Source: Ruminococcus sp.
GTDB lineage: Bacteria; Bacillota; Clostridia; Oscillospirales; Ruminococcaceae
Length of the DNA: 51,708 nucleotides
NCBI RefSeq assembly: GCF_016287535.1
Contig: NZ_JAEFAJ010000021.1
Coordinates: 1-51,708, forward strand
Direction of reading: 5' to 3'
Part shown: positions 24,364 to 32,938 of the stretch, piece after piece
Layout of the letters: each line of letters begins with the position of its first letter
Position numbering within the stretch: the first letter of the stretch is position 1
Position numbers and translations under genes: made by a program
Notes under the pieces: model-generated
What the model was told of the DNA's origin: nothing
The model's input: only the letters and a program-made list of their open reading frames with translations
The model's database searches: none

Positions 24364-26590
24364 TTTCTTCAGCCTTTCTTTTCTGTTCATCGCGGTAGTC
24401 AGACGGCGAGACGCCCTCGCAGGATCTGAACTGGCGGACGAAGTAGTTGTATGATGAATAGCCGCACTCACGGGATATCTCCGTTACTGTCATATCCGTC
24501 TGTGAGAGCAGGGTCTTTGCGTTGTCTATGCGGAACTGTATCATTTCCTCTATAATACTCTTTCCGAAGTATGACTTGTATATCTTCTGCAGGTAGCTCT
24601 TGCTGAGATAGAGGCTCTCCGCTATCTCGTTTATCTTCCACGGGAGCTCTGGGTTCTTCATTATCCTGTTCCTCAGCTGACACAGCTTTTCAAACTGCGG
24701 ATTTGAGGTAGGCTCCGAGATAGCGTAGGAAAATACCCTGTTCACCGTTGCCCTGTACATAGCGTCCGATAGGTCGGCAGAGGGGGTTATCTCCAGCCCG
24801 CACACCCCAACGGAAAAGTCGATATTGCAGTTTTCATCGCCGCTGAACTGGCTGTCCTTTATTTTTCCGCAGAGCTCGGTGTATACCTCTTCCGCACGTC
24901 CTTCGTCGGGACTTATGACGCAGAGAGTCTGAGCAGCCCATGCTCCGCATATCTCCCTGCCGCGTATGCAGGAGCGGAGCTTCTTCGCAAAGGCAGCCAT
25001 GATACTGTTTGACTTTTCCTCGCCGCTCTGGTAGTAGGCTTTTTTCAGTCCGTGGAGCTCAAAAGCTGCACACTCGATAAATCCGTTGCCCGAATGAGCC
25101 GAGAGCTTCGTGCTGAATTCCTGCTCGATACCGCTCCTGTTGAGCAGACCGGTTATATGGTCGTAGAGCAGCGCCTTGCTGGTATTGAGGATAGTCCTGT
25201 TCATTATCGCCTTTATTCGCACCTGTTCAAGAGCTACGTTCACGTAGTTTATCCACTTCATGTAAAGAGAGCTGAACGAACGTGGCTCCTTTCCGAAGGA
25301 TACGGCGCAGTAGCCGAAGAAGTTGCTGTTGTAATGGAGAGGAGAAATAAAGAAAGCGGAGGGGTAGCTTCGCTCCTCACTGTAGTCCGGGAGCAGCCTT
25401 GATGAGCTGAAAAAGCTCCGGCTCTCGGACTCGCGCCATATCGCTGACTTTGCAAGTATGACCTTCATTTCGTCACCCGTGCGGAAGCTCAGCTCCTCGG
25501 CGTTCTTGTCCACCGTGGAGTCGATATAGCTCTTTGTGAGGCAGATACGCACCCTTCTCATCTTATGCAGGAAGTATGTGTAATTATCCAGCCTGTCGGC
25601 AAAAGTGGCTATATTGTCAGCATTGGTTATGTCAAACAGCATATCGCCGTAGAGAAGCTGGGTCTCGAAACGGCTGTTTATGCTTATATTACGCTGTATA
25701 TTGCGGCGCAGTCCCTGATTCTCAGTACAGCCGCAGCTCTCTCCGAGTCTGAGCTCGCCGTTCTCATTGGGCACCTTGCTGCATATTTTTCCTGTTATTA
25801 TGCGGTAGAGCCGCCTTACCGACTCAGCACCGAGCTGAAAATTCGGGCGGCAGTAACTGGTTATGGAAGGAGTTGACTGATAGCCCTCTATGGATGCGTC
25901 GTAGCCTGTTATCGCAATATCCCCCGGAACGCTTAGTCCCGCATCTGTAAATATCTTGGTAAGGGTTATCGCCATAACATCGTTTCCGCAGACGATAGCC
26001 TCCGGGCGTTCAAGCTCGCCACTCAGTATGCGTCTGGCGAACTTTTTCGGGGCTTCGATCCAGAAATCACCGTATTCGCACCAGTCCGTGCCTATATCTA
26101 TCCCGTGCCTCTTCATCGAACTCCTGTATCCGGCAAGTCTTTCCTCGCCGCTGAAGGTGTTCTTGGGACCGGTTATACAGTATATCTTCCTGTAACCATG
26201 CACATTTATAAGGTGGTCGGTAATGGTCTCAAAGGCTTCACAGTCATCGACCGAGGTGGTCTCAAAGCTCTTGTGATCGTTGTGGTCAAGGAGCATTACC
26301 GGCTTTTCCGAGCGCTTGCACAGACTGTCAACATAATGACAGATATCCTCATTGTGAAATGTATTCCTGTCGTAGATAAGACCATCTATACTGTCGGAGA
26401 GTATGAGGTCAAAAATCGCCTTTTCCGCGTCCTTGTGGACGGAGCTTACAGAAAAATCATGAAGCGGCGCTATGACCGCTATATCGCAGTTGCTCTTGAA
26501 AGCCTGCGTTATTATACCCCGCAGTATCTCACACTGGAAGTCGATATGACAGTCTGCGATAATTACGCCTATCAGTATCCTTCGGCTCAT
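24353..26590 (-). CDS. Three-domain regulator: LacI-like sensor, degenerate GGDEF, AraC HTH
   Basis: The start at 26590 follows a strong site (AAAGGAGGGAGAGC) and gives 745 residues. Residues about 1-290 match the LacI/GalR sugar-binding fold without its usual HTH (RRILIGVIIADCHIDFQCEI at the start, AIVCGNDVMA and DIAITGYDA later). The middle resembles the sensor linker of such proteins. Residues about 490-640 look like a GGDEF domain (YDHITGLLNRSGIEQEF) in which the GGDEF signature is lost (CGAWAA), so no cyclic-di-GMP synthesis is expected. The last 100 residues are an AraC HTH (IAESLYLSKSYLQKIYKSYF, then ISRECGYSSYNYFVRQFR). It should bind a sugar-like ligand and control transcription. It heads the minus-strand operon. 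Confidence 0.85.
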   Translation of the reverse strand: MSRRILIGVIIADCHIDFQCEILRGIITQAFKSNCDIAVIAPLHDFSVSSVHKDAEKAIFDLILSDSIDGLIYDRNTFHNEDICHYVDSLCKRSEKPVMLLDHNDHKSFETTSVDDCEAFETITDHLINVHGYRKIYCITGPKNTFSGEERLAGYRSSMKRHGIDIGTDWCEYGDFWIEAPKKFARRILSGELERPEAIVCGNDVMAITLTKIFTDAGLSVPGDIAITGYDASIEGYQSTPSITSYCRPNFQLGAESVRRLYRIITGKICSKVPNENGELRLGESCGCTENQGLRRNIQRNISINSRFETQLLYGDMLFDITNADNIATFADRLDNYTYFLHKMRRVRICLTKSYIDSTVDKNAEELSFRTGDEMKVILAKSAIWRESESRSFFSSSRLLPDYSEERSYPSAFFISPLHYNSNFFGYCAVSFGKEPRSFSSLYMKWINYVNVALEQVRIKAIMNRTILNTSKALLYDHITGLLNRSGIEQEFSTKLSAHSGNGFIECAAFELHGLKKAYYQSGEEKSNSIMAAFAKKLRSCIRGREICGAWAAQTLCVISPDEGRAEEVYTELCGKIKDSQFSGDENCNIDFSVGVCGLEITPSADLSDAMYRATVNRVFSYAISEPTSNPQFEKLCQLRNRIMKNPELPWKINEIAESLYLSKSYLQKIYKSYFGKSIIEEMIQFRIDNAKTLLSQTDMTVTEISRECGYSSYNYFVRQFRSCEGVSPSDYRDEQKRKAEENES

Positions 26591-26654
26591 GCTCTCCCTC
26601 CTTTTGTAAATCATAATTTTGCGGAGCAAAAATATGATTTAGTTTATATGTACT

Positions 26655-26683
26655 ATTGTATCATAAATAAACGTCGAATGCAA
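26655..26683 (-). promoter_or_regulatory. Promoter of the three-domain regulator
   Basis: On the minus strand, TTGCAT (26678-26683), a 17-base spacer and TACAAT (26655-26660), about 65 bases upstream of the start codon. Confidence 0.65.
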
Positions 26684-26746
26684 GACAATTATATATATTT
26701 GCTGTACAGATTTCAAAAAATCTTCTTAAAAAAATAGTATTTTTCA

Positions 26747-26774
26747 TTGCTTTTGCAAGAATTTGTGTTATAAT
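26747..26774 (+). promoter_or_regulatory. Promoter of the candidate RNA at 26782
   Basis: TTGCTT (26747-26752), a 16-base spacer and TATAAT (26769-26774). No reading frame follows, which points to a non-coding transcript. Confidence 0.55.
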
Positions 26775-26781
26775 ACTATTT

Positions 26782-26997
26782 GAAGGCATTGACAGCAAAT
26801 CCACGCCCGGTAAGGAGTTGCCGGCAACCGCTCTGCCTTTCAGGGGACAGGCATATCTTGCAGGAGTATAGGCTGCTCTGCACGCGATACTGCCTATCTT
26901 CAGGCTCTCGGAGCCTGTACGGGACACGCTTTTTACCCTCTCACTTTTTATAAGTTGATTCCTGTGAAAAAGTTCTCCGTTTCCGGAGGACTTTTTC
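26782..26997 (+). ncRNA. Candidate structured non-coding RNA
   Basis: This GC-rich island lies in an otherwise AT-rich gap between divergent genes. Several hairpins can be drawn: GTTGCC/GGCAAC, TGCCT with AGGCA (enclosing TTCAGGGGAC), TGCAG with CTGCA, and CAGGCTC-TCG-GAGCCTG near 26901-26917, followed by CGCTTTTTACC. A second, stronger terminator stands at 26966-26997. A promoter precedes it. I cannot match it to a known RNA family. It may be a free regulatory RNA, or a long leader of the ABC-F gene, although that gene has its own promoter downstream. Confidence 0.5.
26966..26997 (+). terminator. Terminator of the candidate RNA
   Basis: The stem GAAAAAGTTCTCCG pairs with CGGAGGACTTTTTC around a TTTC loop (one offset base). 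It is followed by GCTTTTATT. Confidence 0.75.
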
Positions 26998-27092
26998 GCT
27001 TTTATTCAAAAAACAGTGAATAATCGGCATTTTTGATGTATATTGTATAAATTAGCCATATATCTATATGGTAATTATATTGACCGTGACCA

Positions 27093-27121
27093 TTGACATT
27101 TCATTCTGAAAGTGTTATTAT
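27093..27121 (+). promoter_or_regulatory. Promoter of the ABC-F gene
   Basis: TTGACA (27093-27098), a 17-base spacer and TATTAT (27116-27121). The leader before the start codon is about 115 bases and has no clear fold. Confidence 0.7.
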
Positions 27122-27243
27122 GTTTGTATATATATACTGTCCATTTTGTGGAACCACTGTGGACATACTGATATTTAATTGCAGCCTGCACAAAGCAGTC
27201 AACTGTTGTTTGTACATTACGGCTGAAAAAAAGGAAGTCTGCA

Positions 27244-29169
27244 ATGCTTGCAAGCTTAACGAACATAAACAAATTCTATAACGGGAATCAGGTCCTGAAA
27301 AATGTCTCCCTCACCATCGACGAGAGCGACAGGATAGGTCTTGTGGGCAACAACGGCTGCGGCAAGTCCACACTGCTGAAGATACTCACCGGCTCTGTTG
27401 AGCCCGACCGGTTCACAGAAAAGGACGGTATAGTATCCATGGCGGCAAAAACCACCGTTGGCTACCTCGAACAGATGGGCGGTCTCAATACCGAAAACAC
27501 CGTCATCGAAGAGATGAGAAGCGTATTCGAGCCTGTACACACGGCTATAGACCGTCTCCGCGAAATAGAACTTGAAATAGAAATGGGCGATGATTCCGCT
27601 GCCGACGAGTACCAGCAGCTCTCTTCATGGGTAGAGGCCAACGACGGCTACAATACCGATGTGAAGATACGTATGGTGCTGAACGGCATGGGCTTCTCCG
27701 GCGAAGAGCTGGAGCGTACCGTATCCGGCTTCAGCGGCGGAGAAAAAACCAGACTTTGTATCGCCAGGCTGCTCCTTGAAGAGCCTAACCTGCTCATACT
27801 CGATGAGCCTACCAATCACCTTGACTTCAAGACAATAATGTGGCTTGAGGACTATCTCCGCTCCTACAAGGGCGCTATACTGATAGTTTCCCATGACCGC
27901 TACTTCCTTGACAGGCTCTGTACCTCGGTCTGCGAGATCGAAAGAGGTATACTCACACGCTACAGAGGCAACTATACAGCCTTCGTAAGACAGCGTGAGG
28001 AGAACGACGCCCGCCGCGAGAAGGAATACGAGCTCCAGCAGAAGCAGATAGCTCAGCTGGAGGACTACGTAGCTAAGAATCTCGTCCGTGCGTCTACTAC
28101 CAAAATGGCTCAGAGCCGAAGAAAACAGCTCGAAAAGATAGAGCGCGTAGAACGCCCCGTCCACGACACAAAACACGCGAAGATACGCTTCACTTATGCA
28201 GTTGAGCCGCCCATAGACGTGCTCAAGGTAAAGGGAGTGGACATATCCGTAGGAGAAGGCGCTTCACGCAAAACACTTGTGGATACCCTCGACTTTGAAG
28301 TCCGCAGAGGCGAAAAAGTCGGTATCATAGGCGACAACGGCATTGGTAAATCAACGCTGCTGCGCATACTCCAGGAACAGCTGCCGCACAGGGGGCTCGT
28401 CCGCTGGAACAGCAATATCAAAATTTCCTATTTTGAACAGGAAAGCACAAATCTTCACAAGGAGCTCACTGTCATGGAAGAGCTCCACAGCCGCTATCCC
28501 CTTATGTCGGATCTTGAGGTCCGCAGTCTCCTTGCACAAGTGCGCTTGGTGGGCGAGAACGTGTTCAAGGAAACGGGCGTCATCAGCGGCGGCGAGCGGG
28601 CTAAGCTCTGCTTCGCCATTATGATGCAGGAGCATGGAAACGTGCTCATACTCGACGAGCCGACCAACCACCTCGACCTCAGTTCAAAGGAGGCTATCGA
28701 GGAGGCGCTGGCTGAATATACAGGAACGGTCATATTTGTGAGCCATGACCGGTATCTCCTGAGCAAGATCTCTGACCGTCTCATCGAATTATCGGGCGGA
28801 AGCTACCGTTTACACAACTATGGCTTCAATAAATATCTCGATGTGCTGCGGGAAGAGCAGGCTGCGGAGCGTAAAGCTCTCGAAGCCGAAAAGCAACAAC
28901 GGGCTGCGGAAGCAGCAAAAGAAAAGTCCGCAAAGGGCTATCGCAGCAAACAGCAGAGAAGTGCCGACGCTGCGAGAAAAAATGAAATGAAACGCCTTGA
29001 AAAGGAAATCGACGACCTTCAGGCGCAGATAGACTCCCTTACCGATGAGATCGGCAGGGAGGAGGTCTACAGCGATTACGAGCTGATGAACCGCAAATGC
29101 GCCGAGATCGAAGAGCTTAAACAGAGGATCGATGCTGATTTTGAGCTTCTGATTGAGCTTGACCAGTAA
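27244..29169 (+). CDS. ABC-F family ATPase (YdiF/YfmR-like)
   Basis: This 641-residue protein has two ABC ATPase domains and no membrane segments, so it acts on the ribosome rather than as a transporter. The Walker A motifs are GNNGCGKSTLLK and GDNGIGKSTLLR, the signatures SGGEKTRL and SGGERAKL, and the Walker B regions LLILDEPTNHLD and VLILDEPTNHLD. A charged linker of about 80 residues separates them. A C-terminal coiled coil (NEMKRLEKEIDDLQAQIDSL) is present, as in YdiF/YfmR/Uup proteins. The likely role is to relieve stalled ribosomes. An antibiotic-protection role is less likely but not excluded. The ribosome site is AAAAGGAAG. The next gene follows after 16 bases. Confidence 0.92.
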   Translation: MLASLTNINKFYNGNQVLKNVSLTIDESDRIGLVGNNGCGKSTLLKILTGSVEPDRFTEKDGIVSMAAKTTVGYLEQMGGLNTENTVIEEMRSVFEPVHTAIDRLREIELEIEMGDDSAADEYQQLSSWVEANDGYNTDVKIRMVLNGMGFSGEELERTVSGFSGGEKTRLCIARLLLEEPNLLILDEPTNHLDFKTIMWLEDYLRSYKGAILIVSHDRYFLDRLCTSVCEIERGILTRYRGNYTAFVRQREENDARREKEYELQQKQIAQLEDYVAKNLVRASTTKMAQSRRKQLEKIERVERPVHDTKHAKIRFTYAVEPPIDVLKVKGVDISVGEGASRKTLVDTLDFEVRRGEKVGIIGDNGIGKSTLLRILQEQLPHRGLVRWNSNIKISYFEQESTNLHKELTVMEELHSRYPLMSDLEVRSLLAQVRLVGENVFKETGVISGGERAKLCFAIMMQEHGNVLILDEPTNHLDLSSKEAIEEALAEYTGTVIFVSHDRYLLSKISDRLIELSGGSYRLHNYGFNKYLDVLREEQAAERKALEAEKQQRAAEAAKEKSAKGYRSKQQRSADAARKNEMKRLEKEIDDLQAQIDSLTDEIGREEVYSDYELMNRKCAEIEELKQRIDADFELLIELDQ

Positions 29170-29185
29170 AAAGGAGTAACATCTT

Positions 29186-30130
29186 ATGAAAATCAAAACG
29201 CTTATGAGCCTTGCCGCAGCTGCGGCGCTCGTCGTTCCGTCAGCGGGGTTCACCGCTCACGGTGCAGCCGGTCTTTATACGATCGGTGACGTAAACGGCG
29301 ACGGCACGGTTGACGCAACGGACGCTTCGGCTGTCCTTGCTGCATATGCGTCAATTTCCTCGGGACATGAAAGTCCCCTCTATTCGTATCAGGAATCAGC
29401 TGCCGACCTCAACGGCGACAGCCTTGTGGACGCGATAGACGCTTCCCTGATACTTTCCTACTACGCCTGCGTTTCGGCAGGAGATGAGGAAGCGATACTT
29501 ACAGACTTCCTCGAACAGCACGGCTTTAAACAGAAGATGACAGACGAGGACGATAACGGAGTTCAGGGCACATCTGCTCCGTCAGCCACTGAGTCAGAAA
29601 CACAGCAGCCACTGGATTTCAGCGGGCTTGAGTACACTCATCCGCGTATAGACAGTGACTACAGCGAATGGTTCTGGATAGGCGACTCACGTACAGTGGG
29701 ACTGTCTTACAGCGTGGCTATCGATTACCTTGGCGAGATTGGCGTGGGCATCGCTCTTCTCAACAGGAATCATGACAGTATATGTCAGATACGCAATAAA
29801 ACCGTTATCTTCAATCTTGGTGTAAACGATCTTCACAACAGTCGTGCATATCTCAATTGGTACAACAGTCTGCCTGACGAGTTCCTTGACAACAACACGG
29901 TAATCGTCATGTCAGTTAATCCGTGCAGCGGCTCTTCTCAGGGGTTGAATTCGGGCATTGAAAGCCTCAACGCTACATTGAGAGACGGTCTGGACAGCAG
30001 GATCACTTTCCTCGATTCCTACACCTATCTCAATATGCATGGCTTCGCAACCACTGACGGTCTGCACTATACATCGGGCACCTATGTCGATATTTACAAC
30101 TTCGTTTACGACAGTATCTACGGAGCATGA
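29186..30130 (+). CDS. Secreted SGNH hydrolase with N-terminal dockerin
   Basis: After a signal peptide (LMSLAAAAALVVPSAGFTAHG) comes a type I dockerin at about residues 30-95. It has two calcium loops (DVNGDGTVDATDASAVLAAY and DLNGDSLVDAIDASLILSYY). A linker leads to an SGNH-like esterase domain (about 145-314). Block I is WIGDSRTVG with the catalytic Ser, then NLGVNDLHN (Asn block), and DGLHYTSGTY with the Asp and His. Such enzymes usually remove acetyl or acyl groups from polysaccharides. The dockerin implies assembly on a scaffoldin at the cell surface, but it is N-terminal, which is less common. It may be co-transcribed with the ABC-F gene. Confidence 0.87.
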   Translation: MKIKTLMSLAAAAALVVPSAGFTAHGAAGLYTIGDVNGDGTVDATDASAVLAAYASISSGHESPLYSYQESAADLNGDSLVDAIDASLILSYYACVSAGDEEAILTDFLEQHGFKQKMTDEDDNGVQGTSAPSATESETQQPLDFSGLEYTHPRIDSDYSEWFWIGDSRTVGLSYSVAIDYLGEIGVGIALLNRNHDSICQIRNKTVIFNLGVNDLHNSRAYLNWYNSLPDEFLDNNTVIVMSVNPCSGSSQGLNSGIESLNATLRDGLDSRITFLDSYTYLNMHGFATTDGLHYTSGTYVDIYNFVYDSIYGA

Positions 30131-30166
30131 GATATAGGTAAATAAGTAAATTATTTAGAATAACTA

Positions 30167-30195
30167 TTGCATTGAACATCAATGTATGGTATAAT
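30167..30195 (+). promoter_or_regulatory. Promoter of the SCIFF operon
   Basis: TTGCAT (30167-30172), a 17-base spacer and TATAAT (30190-30195). The start point would be near 30202. Confidence 0.8.
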
Positions 30196-30209
30196 ATTAT
30201 TCAGTAATT

Positions 30210-30225
30210 TACGGCACGTGCCGTA
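30210..30225. promoter_or_regulatory. Operator-like 16-bp perfect palindrome in the scfA leader
   Basis: TACGGCAC followed directly by its complement GTGCCGTA. It lies about 15 bases after the -10 element, just inside the transcript. This suits a dimeric repressor site or an RNA hairpin. The protein that binds it is unknown. Confidence 0.5.
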
Positions 30226-30248
30226 TCATTCCTATGGAGGGTAAAAAA

Positions 30249-30386
30249 ATGAAACACATCAAGACTATCAATAAGGCTAATCTCAAGGAATCCGCTAAAA
30301 AAGGCGGCTGCGGCAAGTGCCAGGCTTCATGCCAGTCAGCTTGCAAGACTTCATGCACAGTTGCAAATCAGAAGTGCGAGAGATAA
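30249..30386 (+). CDS. scfA: SCIFF six-cysteine ribosomal peptide precursor
   Basis: This 45-residue peptide starts MKHIKTINKANLKESAKKGG and then has six cysteines at positions 21, 24, 28, 32, 36 and 43. This is the defining pattern of SCIFF (six cysteines in forty-five residues), a peptide conserved across Clostridia. The maturase encoded next door makes thioether links between cysteine sulfur and the backbone carbon of another residue. Its final role is not known. The ribosome site is GGAGGG, eight bases before ATG. A partial terminator follows, so more scfA than scfB message is likely. Confidence 0.95.
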   Translation: MKHIKTINKANLKESAKKGGCGKCQASCQSACKTSCTVANQKCER

Positions 30387-30406
30387 GCTGAACACTAAGT
30401 TTAGTC

Positions 30407-30439
30407 GAGGCAGTATGAAAATGCTGCCTCATATTTTTT
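30407..30439 (+). terminator. Attenuating terminator between scfA and scfB
   Basis: The stem GAGGCAG pairs with CTGCCTC (30407-30413, 30424-30430), followed by ATATTTTTT. The stem is short, which suits partial read-through. Confidence 0.7.
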
Positions 30440-30456
30440 GAATAGAGGTTGTTAAC

Positions 30457-31824
30457 ATGATCCATAAATATAAGCTTAACGGGCTTAATATCGTACTCGA
30501 CGTCAACAGCGGCGGCGTTCATCTTGTGGACGAGCTCACCTACGATCTCCTCGATAATGTGGAGCCCCCCTTTGACGCGGAATGTCCCCGGAACGTGGTG
30601 GACAAGCTCTCAAAGTCCTACTCCCCTGAGGATATCAGGGAGTGCTATGACGAGATAGTTGAACTGTATAACGACAAGATACTCTTCTCCGAGGACGATT
30701 ATGAGAAGTACGCTCAGTACTCCGTAGCTTCTCCCGTAAAGGCAATGTGCCTCAATATCGCTCATGACTGCCAGCTGCGCTGCAAATACTGCTTCGCCTC
30801 AACAGGCGACTTCGGCAAGGGCAGAAAGCTCATGTCATTCGAGACAGGCAAGCACGCTATCGACTTCCTGCTTGAAAACTCCGGCGACCGCCCCAACCTT
30901 GAGCTTGACTTCTTCGGCGGCGAGCCCCTTATGAACTTCGGCGTTGTGAAGCAGGTAGTGGAATACGCAAGGAGCCGCGAAAAGGAATACAACAAGAAGT
31001 TCCGCTTCACCATAACTACCAACGGACTCCTCCTCGACGATGAAAAGATAGACTTCATCAACAGAGAGATGTCAAATGTTGTCCTCTCTATCGACGGACG
31101 CAAGGAAGTAAACGATTATTTCCGTGTTCTTCCCAACGGTCAGGGCTGCTACGACATCATAATGCCCAAGTACAAAAAGCTTGTGGCAGGCAGAGGCGAT
31201 AAGGAATACTATGTAAGAGGCACATTCACAAACAGGAACCTTGACTTCTCAAACGACGTATTCGCTCTCAACGAGGCAGGCTTCGACCAGATATCCGTTG
31301 AACCTGTGGTCGGCGACGATGATGTATATGCCCTCACGGAAAAGGATCTCCCGGCAGTTTTCGCAGAGTACGAAAAGCTGGCGCTGAAGCTCCTTGAAAA
31401 CGAGAAGAAGGGCAGGAAGTTCAACTTCTTCCACTTCATGCTTGATCTCGATCAGGGTCCCTGCGCTATCAAGAGACTCAGGGGCTGCGGCTGCGGAAAC
31501 GATTATGTGGCTATCACTCCGGACGGAGATATATTCCCCTGTCACCAGTTCGTGGGTATCGACGAGTACAAAATGGGAAATATAGACGAGGGCACCTTCA
31601 ATCAGGAAATGAAAGCCGACTTCGCAAAGGCTCATGTATACTCAAAGCCCGACTGCCGCGAGTGCTGGGCAAAGTTTTACTGCAGCGGCGGATGCAACGC
31701 AAATAATTACCAGTATACCGGAGATATCAGAACAGCTCACAAGATATCATGCCAGCTTGAAAAGAAGCGGCTTGAATGCGCTATAATGATGAAGGCTGTA
31801 CGAATGGCTGATTCTGCGGAATAA
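30457..31824 (+). CDS. scfB: SCIFF radical SAM/SPASM maturase
   Basis: This 455-residue radical SAM enzyme forms the thioether cross-links of SCIFF. The N-terminal part (about 1-85) is a peptide-recognition-like domain. The 4Fe-4S site is CQLRCKYC (CxxxCxxC) near residue 105. The SPASM region with auxiliary clusters contains CGCGNDYVAITPDGDIFPC and later CRECWAKFYCSGGCNANN. It lies 70 bases after scfA, the universal arrangement for this system. An AraC-family gene follows after 32 bases. Confidence 0.96.
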   Translation: MIHKYKLNGLNIVLDVNSGGVHLVDELTYDLLDNVEPPFDAECPRNVVDKLSKSYSPEDIRECYDEIVELYNDKILFSEDDYEKYAQYSVASPVKAMCLNIAHDCQLRCKYCFASTGDFGKGRKLMSFETGKHAIDFLLENSGDRPNLELDFFGGEPLMNFGVVKQVVEYARSREKEYNKKFRFTITTNGLLLDDEKIDFINREMSNVVLSIDGRKEVNDYFRVLPNGQGCYDIIMPKYKKLVAGRGDKEYYVRGTFTNRNLDFSNDVFALNEAGFDQISVEPVVGDDDVYALTEKDLPAVFAEYEKLALKLLENEKKGRKFNFFHFMLDLDQGPCAIKRLRGCGCGNDYVAITPDGDIFPCHQFVGIDEYKMGNIDEGTFNQEMKADFAKAHVYSKPDCRECWAKFYCSGGCNANNYQYTGDIRTAHKISCQLEKKRLECAIMMKAVRMADSAE

Positions 31825-31856
31825 TTTCACTGTCAGGCGACAGGTAAGGGGATATT

Positions 31857-32648
31857 ATGAAAATAAACAGCATAACGCTCAATTGCCGGCGTACAAACGC
31901 CCTCGGCGGCGAAATGGGAGCAGATCCTGTTTTTCTGCTTTTCAGGTCTCCCGTTGAATATATAGAAAACGGTACCGTAAAGCATACCTCCGGCACGTCC
32001 GCCGCGCTTCTGACAAGCGGCTACAAGCAGAGTTTCCGCCCTTCAGGCGCCGAACCCATGCGATATGACATTGTCAGCTTCAGAACATCCGCCGCTGACA
32101 GGCAGTATATCTCTTCGATGAATATACCGCAGGACACTCCTGTAGAAATAGACGATGATTTCGTTATTTCCGGGATACTCCGCTCCATGCAGTCACATTC
32201 CATGCACAGAGGAAAACATTTCAGCGAGTTCATGGAGCTCGCCATGAGAATGATATTCATTGCGCTCAGCGACGCTATAGACGGTCCGGAGAAATCTCCC
32301 GAAGAAAAGATCCCCCATTATGCAAAGCTGAAAAAGCTCAGGGATTCAATATACGAGGACCCGGTAAAGCAGTGGTCCATCGACGATATATGCAAAAATC
32401 TCCATATAAGCCGCACCTACTTCCACCGCCTTTATTTCTCGGCATTCGGCGTTACCTGCCGTCAGGACGTCATAGAGAGCCGTCTGCTCTGTGCTGCGGA
32501 TATGCTAAGGAATACCGAGAACTCAGTGGCACAGATAGCTGAGCTGTGCGGCTACGACAGCGAGTCATACTTCATGAGGCAGTTCAAGCTGCACAAGGGC
32601 TGCACCCCCACCGAATACAGAAGAAGGATAAGGGCAGAAGAGGAATAG
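31857..32648 (+). CDS. AraC-family transcriptional regulator
   Basis: In this 263-residue protein, the N-terminal 150 residues look like a cupin-type ligand or sensing domain. The C-terminal 100 are a double HTH: WSIDDICKNLHISRTYFHRL, then IAELCGYDSESYFMRQFKLH with the GCTPTEYRR ending. It starts after AGGGGATATT. The position behind scfA-scfB on the same strand hints at control of, or by, the SCIFF genes, but it may simply be a neighbour. Confidence 0.88.
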   Translation: MKINSITLNCRRTNALGGEMGADPVFLLFRSPVEYIENGTVKHTSGTSAALLTSGYKQSFRPSGAEPMRYDIVSFRTSAADRQYISSMNIPQDTPVEIDDDFVISGILRSMQSHSMHRGKHFSEFMELAMRMIFIALSDAIDGPEKSPEEKIPHYAKLKKLRDSIYEDPVKQWSIDDICKNLHISRTYFHRLYFSAFGVTCRQDVIESRLLCAADMLRNTENSVAQIAELCGYDSESYFMRQFKLHKGCTPTEYRRRIRAEEE

Positions 32649-32752
32649 TTTGTCAACAGAAAAACTGCCCGTAATTTGTGGACAATCGTTCTTTGTTGGT
32701 ACACAATGTGCAAATTTCAATAAAAAATTAGTGCAAAAAATAAAAAAACCTC

Positions 32753-32781
32753 TTTACAATTACAAAAAGTTGTGATATAAT
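32753..32781 (+). promoter_or_regulatory. Promoter of the M15 peptidase gene
   Basis: TTTACA (32753-32758), a 17-base spacer and TATAAT (32776-32781). It leaves a leader of about 150 bases. Confidence 0.7.
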
Positions 32782-32938
32782 ACTAAGTGTGAACAAATTT
32801 TGACTTTAAAGTCAGAAGGACAACTAAACTTAGAGATAGACCGCCGTATGTGCGGAACACATATACGAGCAGGCGCTGAATATGATATTAATCAGCCGCC
32901 GTATTGATCGAATAATCTTTAAGGAGCGATTTCTTTCT

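Noticed and set aside
24364..24471. N-terminal extension of the zinc-ribbon protein
   Set aside because: It lies inside the regulator gene and is rich in Ser/Thr/Ala; the start at 24363 has a ribosome site and fits the usual small size.
27120..27281. A 53-codon frame with CPFC and CNAC pairs that looks like a zinc ribbon
   Set aside because: Its ATG lies within the -10 element of the ABC-F promoter, so it precedes the transcript, and it overlaps the start of the ABC-F gene.
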